64,000 nucleotides of DNA from Lanius collurio (Eukaryota > Chordata > Aves > Passeriformes > Laniidae): assembly GCA_020086605.1 (NCBI GenBank), contig JACBWW010000008.1:21307372-21371371 (forward strand), written 5' to 3'. Both the position numbers and the translations under genes were made by a program. Of this stretch, positions 28,701 through 40,607 are shown piece after piece; position 1 is the stretch's first letter, and every line of letters starts with the position of its first letter. The notes beneath the pieces are model-generated. The model was not told where the DNA came from. It saw nothing but the letters and a program-made list of their open reading frames with translations, and searched no databases.

Positions 28701-30356
28701 GGAGGGTTTAGACATTTACAAAGACAAAATTGTCCTGTGCTTCAAATGTAATTGCAGTAGCAATGAATTTGGATAAATTTTCTGATGTACTTGGGCAATT
28801 AAATGGTGAATGTTTTTATTATACTTGCTGGTATTGTTCTTGTTAAGGTCTGTTTATGTAGTACATATACATATACTCTTGATGGGCTTAATCCTTCTTG
28901 TAACATTTCTCAAAGTTCTTACTCTCTACAGGCACTATGCAGAGGAGAGATATAGTTCATGAGGGTTACCAGACCTAATACCCACAATCCAGGTTGTCTT
29001 CCTAGGATTTCCTGATCTAGAGCTCCTGTATGACTTTGACCAAACACATCTGTATCCCCTGTCTTCTGCTAGGGTCTTTGTCTCTTCTTGGTGTTGTTTT
29101 CAACTTTTGCTTCTGGCTAATCATTGACCCTGAAAGTGCCCTCACTTCTGCAGATCTCTATTAAAAGCATCAAGGTGTTACCTGAGAAGGCTGCAATGTG
29201 CTTTGCTCTTTCTGAATTTCTGAAAACTGTAAACCTGGAGCTCAGTGTTTCTGAAGTGTGTATTGGTGCTCTGTTCCACTCCCTGTCCCTGTGCAAAGCT
29301 GTGGGTTAACCACCTGGTGCCAGAGATAGCCCAGGCACCCACCTGCTCTCAGGTCAGGCACACCAGTGGGCAGGAGAAAGCGGCGCCATGGTATTTGGAT
29401 GGACACATTGAGAGTCGACACACCACATACCTCCACCTCTTGTTTCCTTCTTCACAGAGAGATTCTGAAAGTGAGGAAGAGTAGCTGTTCATGTAAACTC
29501 TGGAGTGTCAGTACCAGTCTTCTGGCCCAAAATCCAAATGCCATGGTCTGTACCTAAGTTTCCTTGCACTGTAAAATAAGTGACCTTGCCCATAAATGTT
29601 ATTGGGAACATCTGAGTCATCATCCAGAGCTTTTCCAGGTATGAGTAGCACTTGGGTCAGGCTAGAACTCTGCCAGAAGGCTTACTAGCAATTTACTTTT
29701 ATGGGATTGGGCTGAGATCATATCCAAATCCCATTCAGTGTCCTGAAGCAGGCAGACAACCATCTTCCACAGGAAGGGAGTGGGACACCTGAGCTACTAA
29801 CAGAGCAGCAGAGGAGTAGGGAAGGACTGGAGAAAGGGGAAGGATGACAGGTATCCCCACACATGGACTTAACACTGTGCTACTACTGACAAGGAAAATA
29901 AAATATATATTGATCCTGATCTGTGACAAATTCTCATAATAGTGTGTGCATGTTTACAATAAAAATTAGGTGACTGGTATGCTTGGCTTTTGATATCAGC
30001 TGGTATAGATGGATCATGACTGACTTTTACAGCAGCCACTCAGAATTGTCTTGTCCTCTCACTAAAATAGTCCATCTCCATAAATATAATAGATTTTTTT
30101 TTTGTTATTACCTAATTTTCCCCTGCTACCAAGAATGTATGTTTCCTTTCCCATCTTTTTACCCACATAAATATTCTGTGTGAGGCACTTCCAAACTGAA
30201 AACCCTTCAGAAGCAGCTTGGCTCCTTGAAGAGGTCAATTCTTTCTCCAGCAACACCTATGTTGATAAAATGGGACTCCTGTGCTCTAGTTGGAATTATT
30301 TTCCCAAAGTGAGAGGACAAGTGGCCCAGATCACAGAGGCATTACTGTCCCCATAG
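22721..30356. other. Non-coding stretch, no gene seen
   Basis: Unique AT-rich sequence. A 10-bp inverted repeat lies at 26527-26536 and 26556-26565 (CCTACTTTGA and its complement, 19-base loop). A pyrimidine tract followed by ACAG and a short acidic reading frame ending in TAG near 29440-29484 resembles a splice acceptor plus terminal exon, but nothing else supports a gene. No LTR or CR1 signature was found. Confidence 0.6.
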
Positions 30357-30390
30357 AAAGGTAACATGTATATATATATATGTTACCTTT
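30357..30390. repeat. Near-perfect 34-bp palindrome with (TA)n core
   Basis: The arms AAAGGTAACAT (30357-30367) and ATGTTACCTTT (30380-30390) are exact reverse complements flanking a TATATA core. The full 34 bases are palindromic except at one symmetric pair. AT-rich palindromes can extrude as cruciforms and are fragile, but they also arise by slippage. Confidence 0.85.
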
Positions 30391-31629
30391 ATTCAAAACT
30401 GCTGTTATAAAAGGAAGCTGGATTAACGTGGAGTCAGCTTCTTTCAGATGCAGGGTAAAAAACATTCTAAAGAGACAAAATACTTCAAAGCAATTTCACA
30501 AATACTGAAAATTTCCAGACTTACTGGTCCTGTCACATTTAATTTAACTGATGACATAAACACTAGGCAGGGTTACACAGAATTATTTTATGTTTTTTTA
30601 TTAACCTCAATTCTTTTCTCTATTATACTCTTTAGCACTTACAATTGCCTTGTGAACTGAAGTGAAATGCATCATTAATCCCTGAAAAGCACCTTGTGTT
30701 TAATTATTTAGACATGTAGGGAGATTAGGCCTCTTAAGACAGAAGTCCTTTTCAAATAACATAGTCTTAATTTGCAACTCCTTTTCTCCTATTCTTTCCT
30801 TCTATTGTTAGATTTCAGAGATTTTTACAGTCATTTTTTTATACTACTCTGCATTATTATTAAATTCACAGTGGGCCTCAAAAAGTCCTTCTAATGGAAT
30901 GCATTTTTTAAGGCATTGAATGTAAATTCCCAGAAGTTTAGCCTTTACTCAAATACGTGATAAGGTTTTCTCCTACCCAATCAGGAGTGAAATCTTAAAT
31001 AGCTTCATGTATTTGATGGTATAAAAATGCCTTATTCTTCTAAACAGTGGAATGAATTGTAGAAGTTTTCTAAAGTTCTTTCATTTACCAAGAATAAATA
31101 ACAACCACGTCATCTGAAATTGATCTAAGGGTTCCCAGATTTCTCAAGAAATGGTTAATTGATCAACCTGAAATCATTCATGGTGATGAGTATATTTACT
31201 TAAAACTGGTTCATAATGGTTTTCAAATTTTCAAATCAAGATATGTTACTTGGTACTTTACTTTCTTTTTGGTATTCAAGTTTAAAAATTATGATAAGGA
31301 AGAAGGATTTTAAACTCTGGGATTTAAAGAAAAGAAAAAAGGGTGTCAAGCTTTCTAAAACCTATATATCAGAAAATGTTGCCAGCTTATTCATAGGACC
31401 AAAGGTTTAATTTTGCTATATTCATTACTTGATGGAGAGCTGATAAATTTCAGTGAGCTTCTCCAATGTGGTATCACAGACCTGACAGGGTATCAGGATG
31501 CTAGATTAAGTGGCATGAAAAGTTGAAGAGGTATTCAATTAAAGAAGGATTGAAGAACTGTCATACACTTAATGCTTGTTGACCTGAGAGTGATTTTTTC
31601 TTTTTTTTTTTCCACCCTTTAAATAGGGC

Positions 31630-32460
31630 TTGTCAGACAACCATGATGGTCTTTTTTGATAAGATTCCAGTTTGGTTGTAAAAGATAACCACAGAGACAT
31701 AAAAAGTCATAAACCTATAACAGCTTTTGTGTTAATATCACATGACATTCTGCTTGAGAAACTTATGCAGTATCAATAAAACACTTATTAAAAGTTGGTT
31801 ATTACTGGGTTTTCAAAAAGTATTTGTCAAAGGTGAATGATTGTCAAATGAGGATTTTGCACTGGGATTCCACAAAGACACAGTGCTACTCAACATTTTA
31901 ACAAACGATCTGCAAGTAAATGTAAAATCCCTGTGTTTAAAATTTGATGATGGCACAAAAATGATAGACTTATAATATTGATGAGGACAGGCAGCCATAA
32001 TTAGTCATCAAGTAAACTGGGACAATTCATCCTGTATGTGTCTTAATACACCCAATGATAGAGTTATCTACCAATGAATAGTGAACACAGGCAGCATCTT
32101 CATGAGATAAACTTTGATTCTACAATTATTGTGACTGTGAAAAAAAAATACAGGTTTATGGTAGATGAACATAACTATAGCAAGACTTAATTCTTGGATA
32201 ACTACATGAAAAGAAAAGGTAGCGGACCAGAGAAGATACTGAAGAATTAAACTCTAGAGGGTATTGTATAGGAGAAGAACTCTTAAGAGATCTGTCTGTT
32301 TAACTTCACAGAAAGAAGATTGAATAGTAATTTGATTACAAGTTGGAAACTAGATAGTATTGATATCTTAATCTAGCTGGTAGAAGTAAAATAAAAAACA
32401 TTAACAGGAAGCTGAAACAAGATGTGTAAAGTGGAAAAAAAGCCGTGAGTGTAAAAAAGA
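31630..32460 (+). mobile_element. Ancient CR1 LINE fragment (reverse transcriptase part), heavily decayed
   Basis: This is a very old CR1-type LINE copy. Stretches match the reverse-transcriptase part of ancient amniote CR1 elements in order. The segment around 31733-31790 (TCACATGACATTCTGCTTGA) corresponds to the region after the first catalytic Asp block. About 31860-31880 reads like the GVPQG block (GGGATTCCACAAAG). About 31945-31960 (TTTGATGATGGCACAAAAAT) is the remnant of the FADD catalytic block. Downstream words (AAACTGGGACAATTCATCC near 32014; TTTAACTTCACAGAAAGAAG near 32299) follow the same family to near 32460. Frames are broken throughout and the 3' terminal repeats are missing. 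Its high divergence contrasts with the younger CR1 copies further right. Confidence 0.75.
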
Positions 32461-32798
32461 GTTCAGCCATTTGAAAAATCGTAGAAGTGATGGACTTTCC
32501 ATCTCTTGATTTTTTCTGTGAAGTCTGATGGACAGGCTTATTGAATATTCTCTGAGTTCAGTAGATTTTAATCCAAATTAAATATCAGTATATTATTTAT
32601 CATGTGTTCTTGCCAAAAAATCTATTACAATTACACCTATTAAGTCCTGCCTTAGTATGTGTTGTATGATATTGAGGTGTTTAAAATCAAACACTGGAGA
32701 CAGAAATGAAAATTTGGTTGAAGTTTTCAATCTGATTTATCCACTCTGTCTCTTCTAGAACTAAAATCTTATCTAACATAATAATTCTGCTGGATACA

Positions 32799-33088
32799 TG
32801 TTGTAGTGAGGGGAATCCTTACAATATATAAGACAGCGATGATCTTGGAAGGAAAGATGAAGCGATATTTCTGTAGATGTTCAGAGATGATTTATTCCTC
32901 CAGCCGCATGGCTGCAGTTCTGAGGCTGACTCAGTCATGGGACCCTGCTCTCTACTTTTCTGGGCCCCAGGCACACCCAAACCACCCAATCAGGAACAGG
33001 TATGGGGCACACATGACATGGGGACAGGGACAGACCCGTACCCTGCAGGGTCCCTCCCCCTGGGATTTCAGGGGAAGGCACCTCCATA
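32799..33088 (-). mobile_element. Solo LTR, 290 bp, ERVK-type, 6-bp TSD GATACA
   Basis: A GC-richer island within AT-rich DNA, flanked by the 6-bp duplication GATACA at 32793-32798 and 33089-33094. On the plus strand it begins TGTTGTAGTG, so the minus-strand LTR ends CACTACAACA, almost the same terminus as the 431-bp LTR at 44009. The other end is TA where TG is expected, explained by one G-to-A change. On the minus strand an ATTGG (CCAAT-type) word lies in the presumed U3, and the polyadenylation signal AATAAA (plus-strand TTTATT, about 32890) precedes a roughly 90-bp U5. The 6-bp duplication fits ERVK-type integration. No internal region remains, so it is a solo LTR from recombination. Confidence 0.75.
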
Positions 33089-33624
33089 GATACATACTTA
33101 AACATTTATGATTGGCTCGGTCATTAAAATGATCAGAGATACTCATATGGTAAAGAGTCAAAAATTCAAATGAAAGACCTCAAAGAGGTAGGAAATTAAA
33201 TTGAAGAGAATTGTTTCAACACAGAATGCCTGCCAATCCCCAAATGGTGTTATCAGAAATTAAAATTGGGTACCTTGAAGTTTATAGAAAAATAAGTTCT
33301 TGATTAATTAAAAATGACGGATGGTGCTGTTCAAATCTATGATGAGAGAATTCCAAAGAGCTGGAGCAGGTCTAAAATGCAGTCATTCAGTTTTGCTGCT
33401 CCATGCTTTTTCCGGCTAAGTCTATCTGGCAAATATCAGAGGCTTGAATGCTTATATGGAGCACTGAGACAGCAGAACATCTGATTACTGGTGATTTTCA
33501 ACATTTTCTGAGTCTAGCAAGAGCATCTGAAGGAAGAGCTGAGATGCTGTGTAATCAGGAAACCTATGCATTCATTGCCTACAATGCACATGGGTTAGGA
33601 TAGGAATATTAGCTCATCAATTAA

Positions 33625-35181
33625 AGAAAAAGCAACAAGTCTATGGAAATGGGTGACATGCATTCCATGGTCCTGAAGGAGCTGGTGGATAACGTTGCTA
33701 AGTCACTCTCTATGGTATTTGAATATTTATGGTCCTCAGATGAGGAACCCAGGGAAAAAGAAACATGGCTCTGGTTTTTTAAAAAAAAGGGGAGAAAAGA
33801 AGACCTGGGCGACTATATATCTGTGACATTGACCTCTGTGTCTGTGCAAGTCATGGAGCAGATCCTTATGGAAACAATGTCAAGGCCCATGCAAGACTAG
33901 GAGGTTATCTGAGGCAACCAGTGTGGTTTCACCAAGGGCAGTTTGTGCCTGACCAAGCTGGTCGGCTTCTACAGATGGAGTGACCACAACAATAGACAAG
34001 GGAAGGTCACCTGATGTCATCTCCCTAAACTACCAGAGAAGGTTTCCAACAGGGTCCCACATGACACCATTGTTACCAAATTGGAGAGACATGGATTTGA
34101 ATGATGGACTGCTCTGTGGGTAAGGGTGGACTGTTCTGTCTGGATGGACACAGCCAAAAAGTTGTGGTCAGTGGCTCCATGTCCAGGTGGAGGCTGGTGA
34201 TGAGTGGTGTCCCCCAGGGCTCTGCTTTGGGACGGGTGCCTGTCAATATCTTTATCAGGGACACAGACAGTGGGATCAGGTGCACCCTCAGCAGGTTTGC
34301 AGATGACATGCAGGTGAGTGGTGCAGTTGACACAGAAGAAGGATGGGATGCCATGCAAGGGTTCCTGGTCAAACTTGGGAAGTGGGCCCACAAGAAACCT
34401 TGTGAAGTTCATCCTAAGTGCAAAGTGCTGCACCTGGGCCAGGGCAGTCCCAGACATGAGCACAGACTGGGAGAAGAACTGAGAGAAGCTCTGTGGAGCA
34501 GGATGTGGGAATGCTGTTGCACGATGAGAGGCTGGACATGAACCAACAATGTGCACTCACAGCCGTGAGGTTTAGCTGCATCCTGGCTTCATAAAAAGAG
34601 GATTGGCCAGCAGATCAAAGAAGATGGATCTCTCTCTTTACCCTGCCCTTGTGAGATCCCAGCTGGAGTGCCTCATCCAGCTCTAGGGTCCTCAACACAG
34701 GAAAGACATGAACCTGTTAGAGAAGATCCAGAGGAGGCCACAAATATAATAAGAGTGATGGAGCAACAGTCCTACAAAGGCAGGCTGAGAGTTGGGGTTG
34801 ATCAGACTTGAGATGAGAAGGCTCCAGGGAGACCTCATTGTGACTTTTCAGTACCTTAAAAGGGACTTATATAAAGAGGGGAGAAAGCCTTTTATATGGG
34901 CAGATGATGATATCACAAGGGGCAATGATTTTAAAATAAAAAGAGAGAAGGTTTAGGTTAAATGTTAGGAAGAAATTCTTCACTCAGAGGCTGATGAAGC
35001 ACTGCAGCAGTTTGCCTGGAGAAGTTGTGGATACACCATCCCTGGCAGTGTTCAAGGCCAGGCTGGATGGGGCCCTGAGCAACCTGATCTAGGGAATGGC
35101 ATCCCTGTCAATGGCAGAGAGGCTGAAATAAATTATTTTTAAGGTCCCTTCCCTACCCTTCTACCCTCATATAATTCTGTT
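33625..35181 (+). mobile_element. 5'-truncated CR1 LINE, RT to 3' end
   Basis: A 1.55-kb CR1 copy. It begins inside the reverse transcriptase, upstream of the family's pre-catalytic blocks, with a frame at 33643-33900 that reads LKELVDNVAKSLS and then the block ending in VMEQIL. It passes the HGFTKG-like region near 33920, the SGVPQGS block (about 34212) and the FADD catalytic block (34296-34307). It continues through the 3' half (GGAAGAAATTCTTCAC, about 34968) and the typical tail near 35100-35181 ending in ATAATTCTGT. Frameshifts and stops separate the blocks, so it is dead. Plus orientation; no 5' UTR or first ORF. The long LTR that follows inserted 9 bp beyond its tail. Confidence 0.93.
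34101..34541 (+). pseudogene. CR1 reverse transcriptase remnant (catalytic palm)
   Basis: The longest surviving open frame of the CR1 copy, 146 codons. It contains SGVPQGSALG at residues 35-44 and FADDM at residues 66-70, the metal-binding catalytic Asp pair of non-LTR reverse transcriptases. A CKVLHLG stretch follows at about residues 107-113, also typical of CR1. The Met at 34101 is not a biological start, since the frame is only a segment between frameshifts. In an intact element the enzyme copies CR1 RNA at a nicked genomic target. Here it lacks the endonuclease and the N-terminal half and cannot act. Confidence 0.9.
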
Positions 35182-35189
35182 TGACTGAA

Positions 35190-36797
35190 TGTAGAGGGTT
35201 CAGCTTGTAAATAAGGAAGAAACACCAATTAAGTGTAGTCATATAATTTGAAATATCCATTACTTATTTTGCTTCTGTGAGATAAAAATTAGGAGAAAGC
35301 AAAGCCAGCACAAAACTGAAAAGAATTTAAAGAAGTTTATTAACAGAACTATAAGAAAGAAAAAAAGTCAGACTAAACCTTCAGCACACTTTTCTTCCCC
35401 CCACCTTTCTCCCGTCTCCCACTGACAATGTAAAAAGACAACACTTGAGATTTTTAGTCAGTTTACCACCTCTATAATAATCTCTTTTTTAGTTCACTTC
35501 AAGAGAGGAGTCTCTCTTGCTCATGCTATGGAGACAACTCCACAAGAAACAGTCTCTTGTGGCTCCAATGTCACAGCAAGACAGCCGTCTGGGTTGGTTC
35601 TCTGCTCACATGTGCAAGTCCCTTCCCTCACCTTACAGCTTTCCCCACAACTGTTTTTGAGGCTTTCAATCTTGAGCTAATGTGATATCAGTTTAAGGAT
35701 GAGCTTTTCAGAAGAAAGGGTTCTCTTCACCTATCTCTTGGAGCATCTTCATCTCTAGGAACAGAGGTTGTCTTCTAACCTGGCAGCAAGGGTCTTCATC
35801 ATGTTTACCTCTCTCTGTTAACACTTATCAGATCACAAGCTACTTTACATTCGCTTGTTTCAGCACAGATACTTTTGCTCACAATTGCAGTTTGAACACT
35901 CCATCATCCCATGTTTTCATGAAATTACAGTGAGTACTCTGATGTATCATAGTCCATCACCATAGCTTTACAACAGAATTTCAGCTTCTAGGTTTCAAGC
36001 ACCTCCTTTTTCTCCTCTCTGGGGGTTTCAGCTCTTCATCTTCCTTGTTCTCTCACTTTGGTGTCTTTATGTTGTTTTCTTCATGTGCCTTCACCCTTCC
36101 TTTTCTTTTGAGTTGAGAGAAGATTGATGTCTGCAGGCTTTATCTGCTCTGGAGGAAACTTACAACACTAAAAGGGTTAATCTCACCTGGGCCCCGCAGC
36201 CGGAATTCGTCTCTCACTGTTGGTCACACGATCTTTGCTGGGCAGCAGCCTCAGATGAATTTCGGCCCCACTGGGTGAGGGCCGGCCTGGCCAAGCCACG
36301 CTATGGGGCTGCCTGCACAGACCAGGGCTGGAGGGCCCAGCCCGCACGGAGCAGGGCCGCAGATGGAACAGGGCTGCACAGCTCCGGGGTGGCTGTCTCC
36401 CAGCCAGCCCAGCTTGCACTGAAGGGGGCTGCACAGGTGTCCAGCGAGCAGAAGCGGCTGAGATCTCAGCCAAGCCGCACCGCGGCCAACCTGGTTGGGC
36501 CATGCTGAGCAGGGCCTGGCCTGGCCCCACTGGGCCGCGTGGCAGGCCCTCCCAATTACCTGTTGAAAAGCCAGAAGCAAGAGAGCTTTCCTGGGGTTTG
36601 TTCGTTCTTAAATGTGGATCACAGAGGCATGTCAAGCTTCTTAAGTAGCTTTAAAAAGTTGCCTATATTCAAACTAGCTAGTTGATTGGTTCTGTTGGGT
36701 CTAGAGGAAGCTGTAAGTGCCTCTTTGCAAAAGAATCTCTTCCTTGGCAGATGGAGGCCTCTTTAACTAAGAACACAAACTAGGCTAACCCATGACA
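35190..36797 (-). mobile_element. Long solo LTR (1608 bp), ERVL-like, TSD CTGAA, with GC-rich module
   Basis: Ends are TGTAGAGGG (35190) and CCATGACA (36797) on the plus strand, giving TGTCATGG...CTCTACA on the minus strand. The element is flanked by a perfect 5-bp duplication CTGAA at 35185-35189 and 36798-36802. Read on the minus strand it aligns along its whole length with the LTR at 42217-43671. Shared landmarks include CAGAACCAATCAA, GAGATTAACCCT, AAGCTGAAATTCTGTTG, AGGTGGTAAACTGAC and ACAAAACTGAAAAG-type words near the end. A TATA-like TTATTATAGA lies at about 35471-35480, and an AATAAA signal (plus-strand TTTATT, 35336-35341) puts U5 at roughly 145 bp. The middle, about 36180-36560, is strongly GC- and CpG-rich and creates several chance open frames on both strands. 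No internal retroviral sequence is present. The 5-bp duplication fits ERVL/class III-type or similar integration; the family name is not known to me. Confidence 0.9.
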
Positions 36798-36802
36798 CTG
36801 AA

Positions 36803-39183
36803 TCAATGACACAAATCTGTAAAGGAAAAGAACAAAAAAAACTGCTGTTAGTCACTGCACGTTCAGTGCAGGATGGGACAGATATGTTTTGAAGATGTAT
36901 TGATGATGAACCAGGTGACTTCTCCTGAGACCTGTATGATGGTTTCCTGCAGGAGTTCTGCAAAGTCATTTTCATGTTTGACACCCTTCAGCCACAGGAT
37001 GATAATACTTCTACATGTCCAACAAACCCTTCTGTTGAGCTTGCGCCAGGAATATTAGCTTAGTTTATGAGCAAGTCTAGAAACAGGTCAAGAGGCTTCT
37101 CAGCAGTTACAGCTGAAGTTGCTCCAGTAGGTATAAAATACAGAAACCCTCACTGGAGCAAGGATATCAACGAGTGTTTTTTAGATATGATTACAGTAGA
37201 AAAATTAGACTCCAAGCTTTGCATTCATTCTCTTTTCAAAGTCCCTACAACTAGTGAAATTTCCTGTATAGGGTAATATCCTGTCAATGCTTTACAAACA
37301 GCTCTTATGCCAGTTTTGTGAAATAGATTAAACATATTAGATGTCAAACTAGATACTAGAGTTATCTCTCCATCTTGCTTTATAGTTAGTTAATTACTTT
37401 AGTAAATAATAAGTGATGAAGAATTAGAATGTATCATATTCAGCATATTAATTGCTGAGTGAGTAATGAAGGAACACTTCACATCATTTCAGATTGAATT
37501 GCCAGTGAAAGCCATAAGGTCTACACTTGTCACCACCAAACCAAGTTACTTACCATGTGAATGCAAGCCAGTGCAAGATGCTATTTCACACCAGGCCATC
37601 TGAGTACCTGCTCTGTTTTGAAAATATAAAGTTTCTTTTATGAATTACCATTGAATACAAATCCTTGTACTTTCCCTCTTAAGGAGTGGCCATTCCCTAT
37701 GTTTTGCTACATGCAAAAACATTTTATACAAAGTGTATTCCCTTTTATTTTATAAAGATGAAATAGCATAAGTTATTGATTTTCTTCAAGATTTTCTTTG
37801 CCTTTTAATTTTGTGTTTTAATTCCTTGGACTAGAATACGTACAACACCAAAATTACTGGTAATAGTGCTGGGATACTTTACTTTATTAAAAGCAGCATT
37901 TATTAATTCAATTCCTGATTGCTCCTGTGTAATATTGGGTACTTGCCTGAGAAGATGAGTCTTTTCTTCTTTTCTACTACAGTTAAATTATATATAATTA
38001 TTACATAATTACCGGTGTGCTGTCTTCCTTTGCAGGATAATGATAGGCGTGACTTAAAAAAACCTGCAGGTATTTAGGTAAAACAACCTGGTAGGTCAAT
38101 TGCTAAAGTATCACAAGAAATTATTCCACATATGTGCTGAACAATCTTGTCAGCTATTAACATCATAGTTACAGCTCCAAAGATGGAAAGAAAGAAATGT
38201 TTGCTTAGAGGTTTTTACTTGTATGCAATAAATGAAAGAGGAAAAAAAGCTTTTGCTTATAATTTATCTGATAAAAATCTGTCTTTTTAAAATATTAGGA
38301 CTACATTATTCACTATTTTTGACTGAGAGGTATCTTGATCCACCAATAATCTCACTGGCCAACAATCTCATTGGGTTTAACTTTGATGGTCATTATGCAT
38401 GGCACATCAGTAAAGGACAGATAGCAGAAACAAGTTGGTGCCATATTGTCTAAGATGCCAAACTGATAATTCACAACCAAGTCTCTGGTACTAATCTTCA
38501 AGACTTATCAAGTTTTCATTCATGTATGTTGCATGAGAAAACTGAGCTCCTCTGTATGTTTTCACTAACCAAATATCTATTCAAACTTTTACCTGATTGT
38601 TAAGTTTCAAAGCCAGAACTATGCTGCTTAGATTGGACCGTGTACACTCACAGAAGAGGCAGGAATGGTGCTTTTACTATTATCTTTTGTACTTGAGATT
38701 TCAAGGTAACTGTTACTTATCCATTAGGTAACTGCTACCAATCATAAAGCAACCTGGCCTATTTGTGATGCATATTTGTATATCACCTGATTTCCCTACA
38801 ATATATTTCAGAAGCATTTGCCCCAGCAGTATTGTCAGAATTTGAATGCATTTCTTTTGTTTGTATTACATGTACAACAAGCTTTTTGAATAAGCTTGGA
38901 GTTTTTGTAGCTCCTTTTACTTGAAAGGGCTAAGTTATTTTTAAAATCCATTTTTTTAACCTTTTTCCTTCATAATGCAATGCATTTTGATTTTTTTAAA
39001 GATACTAGCAACCTTTGTCAATGAGGTTAAAAATTCCTGATATTGGAAGGCTACCCAGTACTTACTGGGAAAAAAAAAGAACTTGGGAAATACCTTTCCA
39101 CAATACAACGAAACTTTATCATCAGGATTTAGCTTGAATAAAACAGACACACAAAAAGATAAAGTCAGTACAAAGTTAACACC
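36803..39183. other. Non-coding stretch, no gene seen
   Basis: Unique AT-rich sequence between retroelements. Open frames at 36873-37058, 37067-37276 and 38232-38453 are short and without domains. No LTR, CR1 or RNA gene was recognised. Confidence 0.65.
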
Positions 39184-39206
39184 TCCCCCTCCCCCCCCCC
39201 CCCCCC
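39184..39206. repeat. Poly-C tract (16 uninterrupted C)
   Basis: Seven pyrimidines (TCCCCCT) followed by 16 consecutive C (39191-39206). The minus strand is a G run able to form G-quadruplexes. It makes a proline or glycine run in the chance open frames that cross it. Its length is likely unreliable in sequencing. Confidence 0.9.
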
Positions 39207-40186
39207 ATATTTTAGTAGCTGCTGCCACCTGTAGCTACCTCATTCTAATTCAATACCTCTACCATGGAGATGCTGAAAGAGTGGATAATTTGATACTGTC
39301 TCAGTCTGCAGGAAAGATGGTAGTAGTGGTTATAGCCCAAACACAGAGCCTACTATGGGGGAGAAGACTCTTACTGCTAGTTCCAGAGGATATGTCACTT
39401 TTCTGTGTAACAACTATGTGGATCCTCTAAAAAGTCAGATTTTTTATTGTCAGGTAGTCATATAAAACCACAGAAACCTGTGTGCCAGGTATGTGCAGCT
39501 GTATCCATCTCACTCCAGATTCACTGCACTTTCCTATCCTAATCCTTTCTACACCACAAACACAGGTATGGCAGGGGATCCCATTACAACCCAGATGACC
39601 CCTCTTGGTTAAAGCACAGTTGAAGCTGTCTAGTTTCTTATTATCTAGCATTTGTGTTGAGGTGAACCATAAGAGCCCTGAGTGCAAATTCTTTGTAACA
39701 GGAATGAAAAAAGGAATGAAAAAGGATCTATCTGTCCTAAAAAGAGATGTGTTCACACTGGGTCAGTCACCACAATGGCTCTGTAGCACATCAAGTCATT
39801 AGACCTTGCACTGTGCACAAAGCTGTAATTGTAAGCATTGATCAAGATTTCTTGTCTTTATAGTCACTTTTACTTGCAGCTACCCAGACTTTTGCACTTT
39901 CTGGACACAGAGATCCTACCCACACTGCAATGCACAGCTGCATTTTAACCATGTGAAACAACAGAATGTTTTATTTTCTTGTCCAGTAGCCAAAGATGTT
40001 TTTGCACTAAGAATGCAGAATGAAAAGGGAGCTCAAAAGAGTGTAAAGAAAGATACAACTATTTGGATTTGGAGGTACGGGATGTTATAGGGTGATAGCA
40101 AAATTATCATGAAAATTATGTTTGATAAGGACATCTAGGTTCTGTGACAGATTTAGTATTTAGTGAATTTGTAGCTTGTACACTGC
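39207..40186. other. Non-coding stretch, no gene seen
   Basis: No recognisable gene or transposon. The open frame at 39427-39756 (minus) overlaps another frame at 39605-39802 on the opposite strand and neither shows a domain. Confidence 0.6.
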
Positions 40187-40607
40187 TTAATTTTGTGGGC
40201 AAGCTTGCCTCTATATGCCTTGGGATATCTCAAACCATCTAAAGACAGCTAAGAAATCCCGCGGCTAGGCAGCTCCATGATAAGCTAGTGCCGGCTGTTA
40301 GCTACTCAGCAGAAGCAGGAACAAAGAGATGAAATACAGCTCAGACTCCAGCTATGTTCCTAGAATCATTTATTTCCTCATCTTCAATGAGGCACATCTG
40401 ATTAGAAGGGGAACTTGAAGCCAAAGAGCGAGAGCCTCTGCGTGAGATTCCCTTTATCAGGGGGTGGGGGAAAGGGGATGCCAGGGGTGGGACTGGGGTA
40501 AACAGCCAACCAGATCAAAGTCTGGGCTATTTTGAACTGTTCCCACACTTTAAACAAAGGAATGTCTCAGTCACATGGTAAGGACTTGGGCATGAACTTA
40601 GGGGGCA
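40187..40607 (-). mobile_element. LTR-like segment, borders tentative
   Basis: The composition and signals resemble a small ERVK-type LTR on the minus strand. A C-rich promoter-like block (plus-strand GGGGTGGGGG, about 40460) is followed by a TATA-like GATAAAG (plus-strand CTTTATC, about 40452), then the polyadenylation signal AATAAA (plus-strand TTTATT about 80 bp further left, about 40369). The 6-mer CACTGC at 40181-40186 and 40608-40613 could be the target duplication. With those borders one end reads CA as expected but the other reads TT instead of TG, so the borders are uncertain. No retroviral coding sequence is present. Confidence 0.4.

Noticed and set aside
29440..29484. Splice-acceptor-like tract followed by an acidic C-terminal frame ending in TAG
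   Set aside because: The pyrimidine tract and ACAG look good, but only about eight codons follow. No upstream exon, donor site or conserved protein can be recognised.
36183..36635. 150-codon minus-strand open frame, with overlapping frames on both strands
   Set aside because: It lies in the GC-rich block of the LTR, where stop codons are rare by composition. There is no domain, and the homologous block at 42261-42649 gives different frames.
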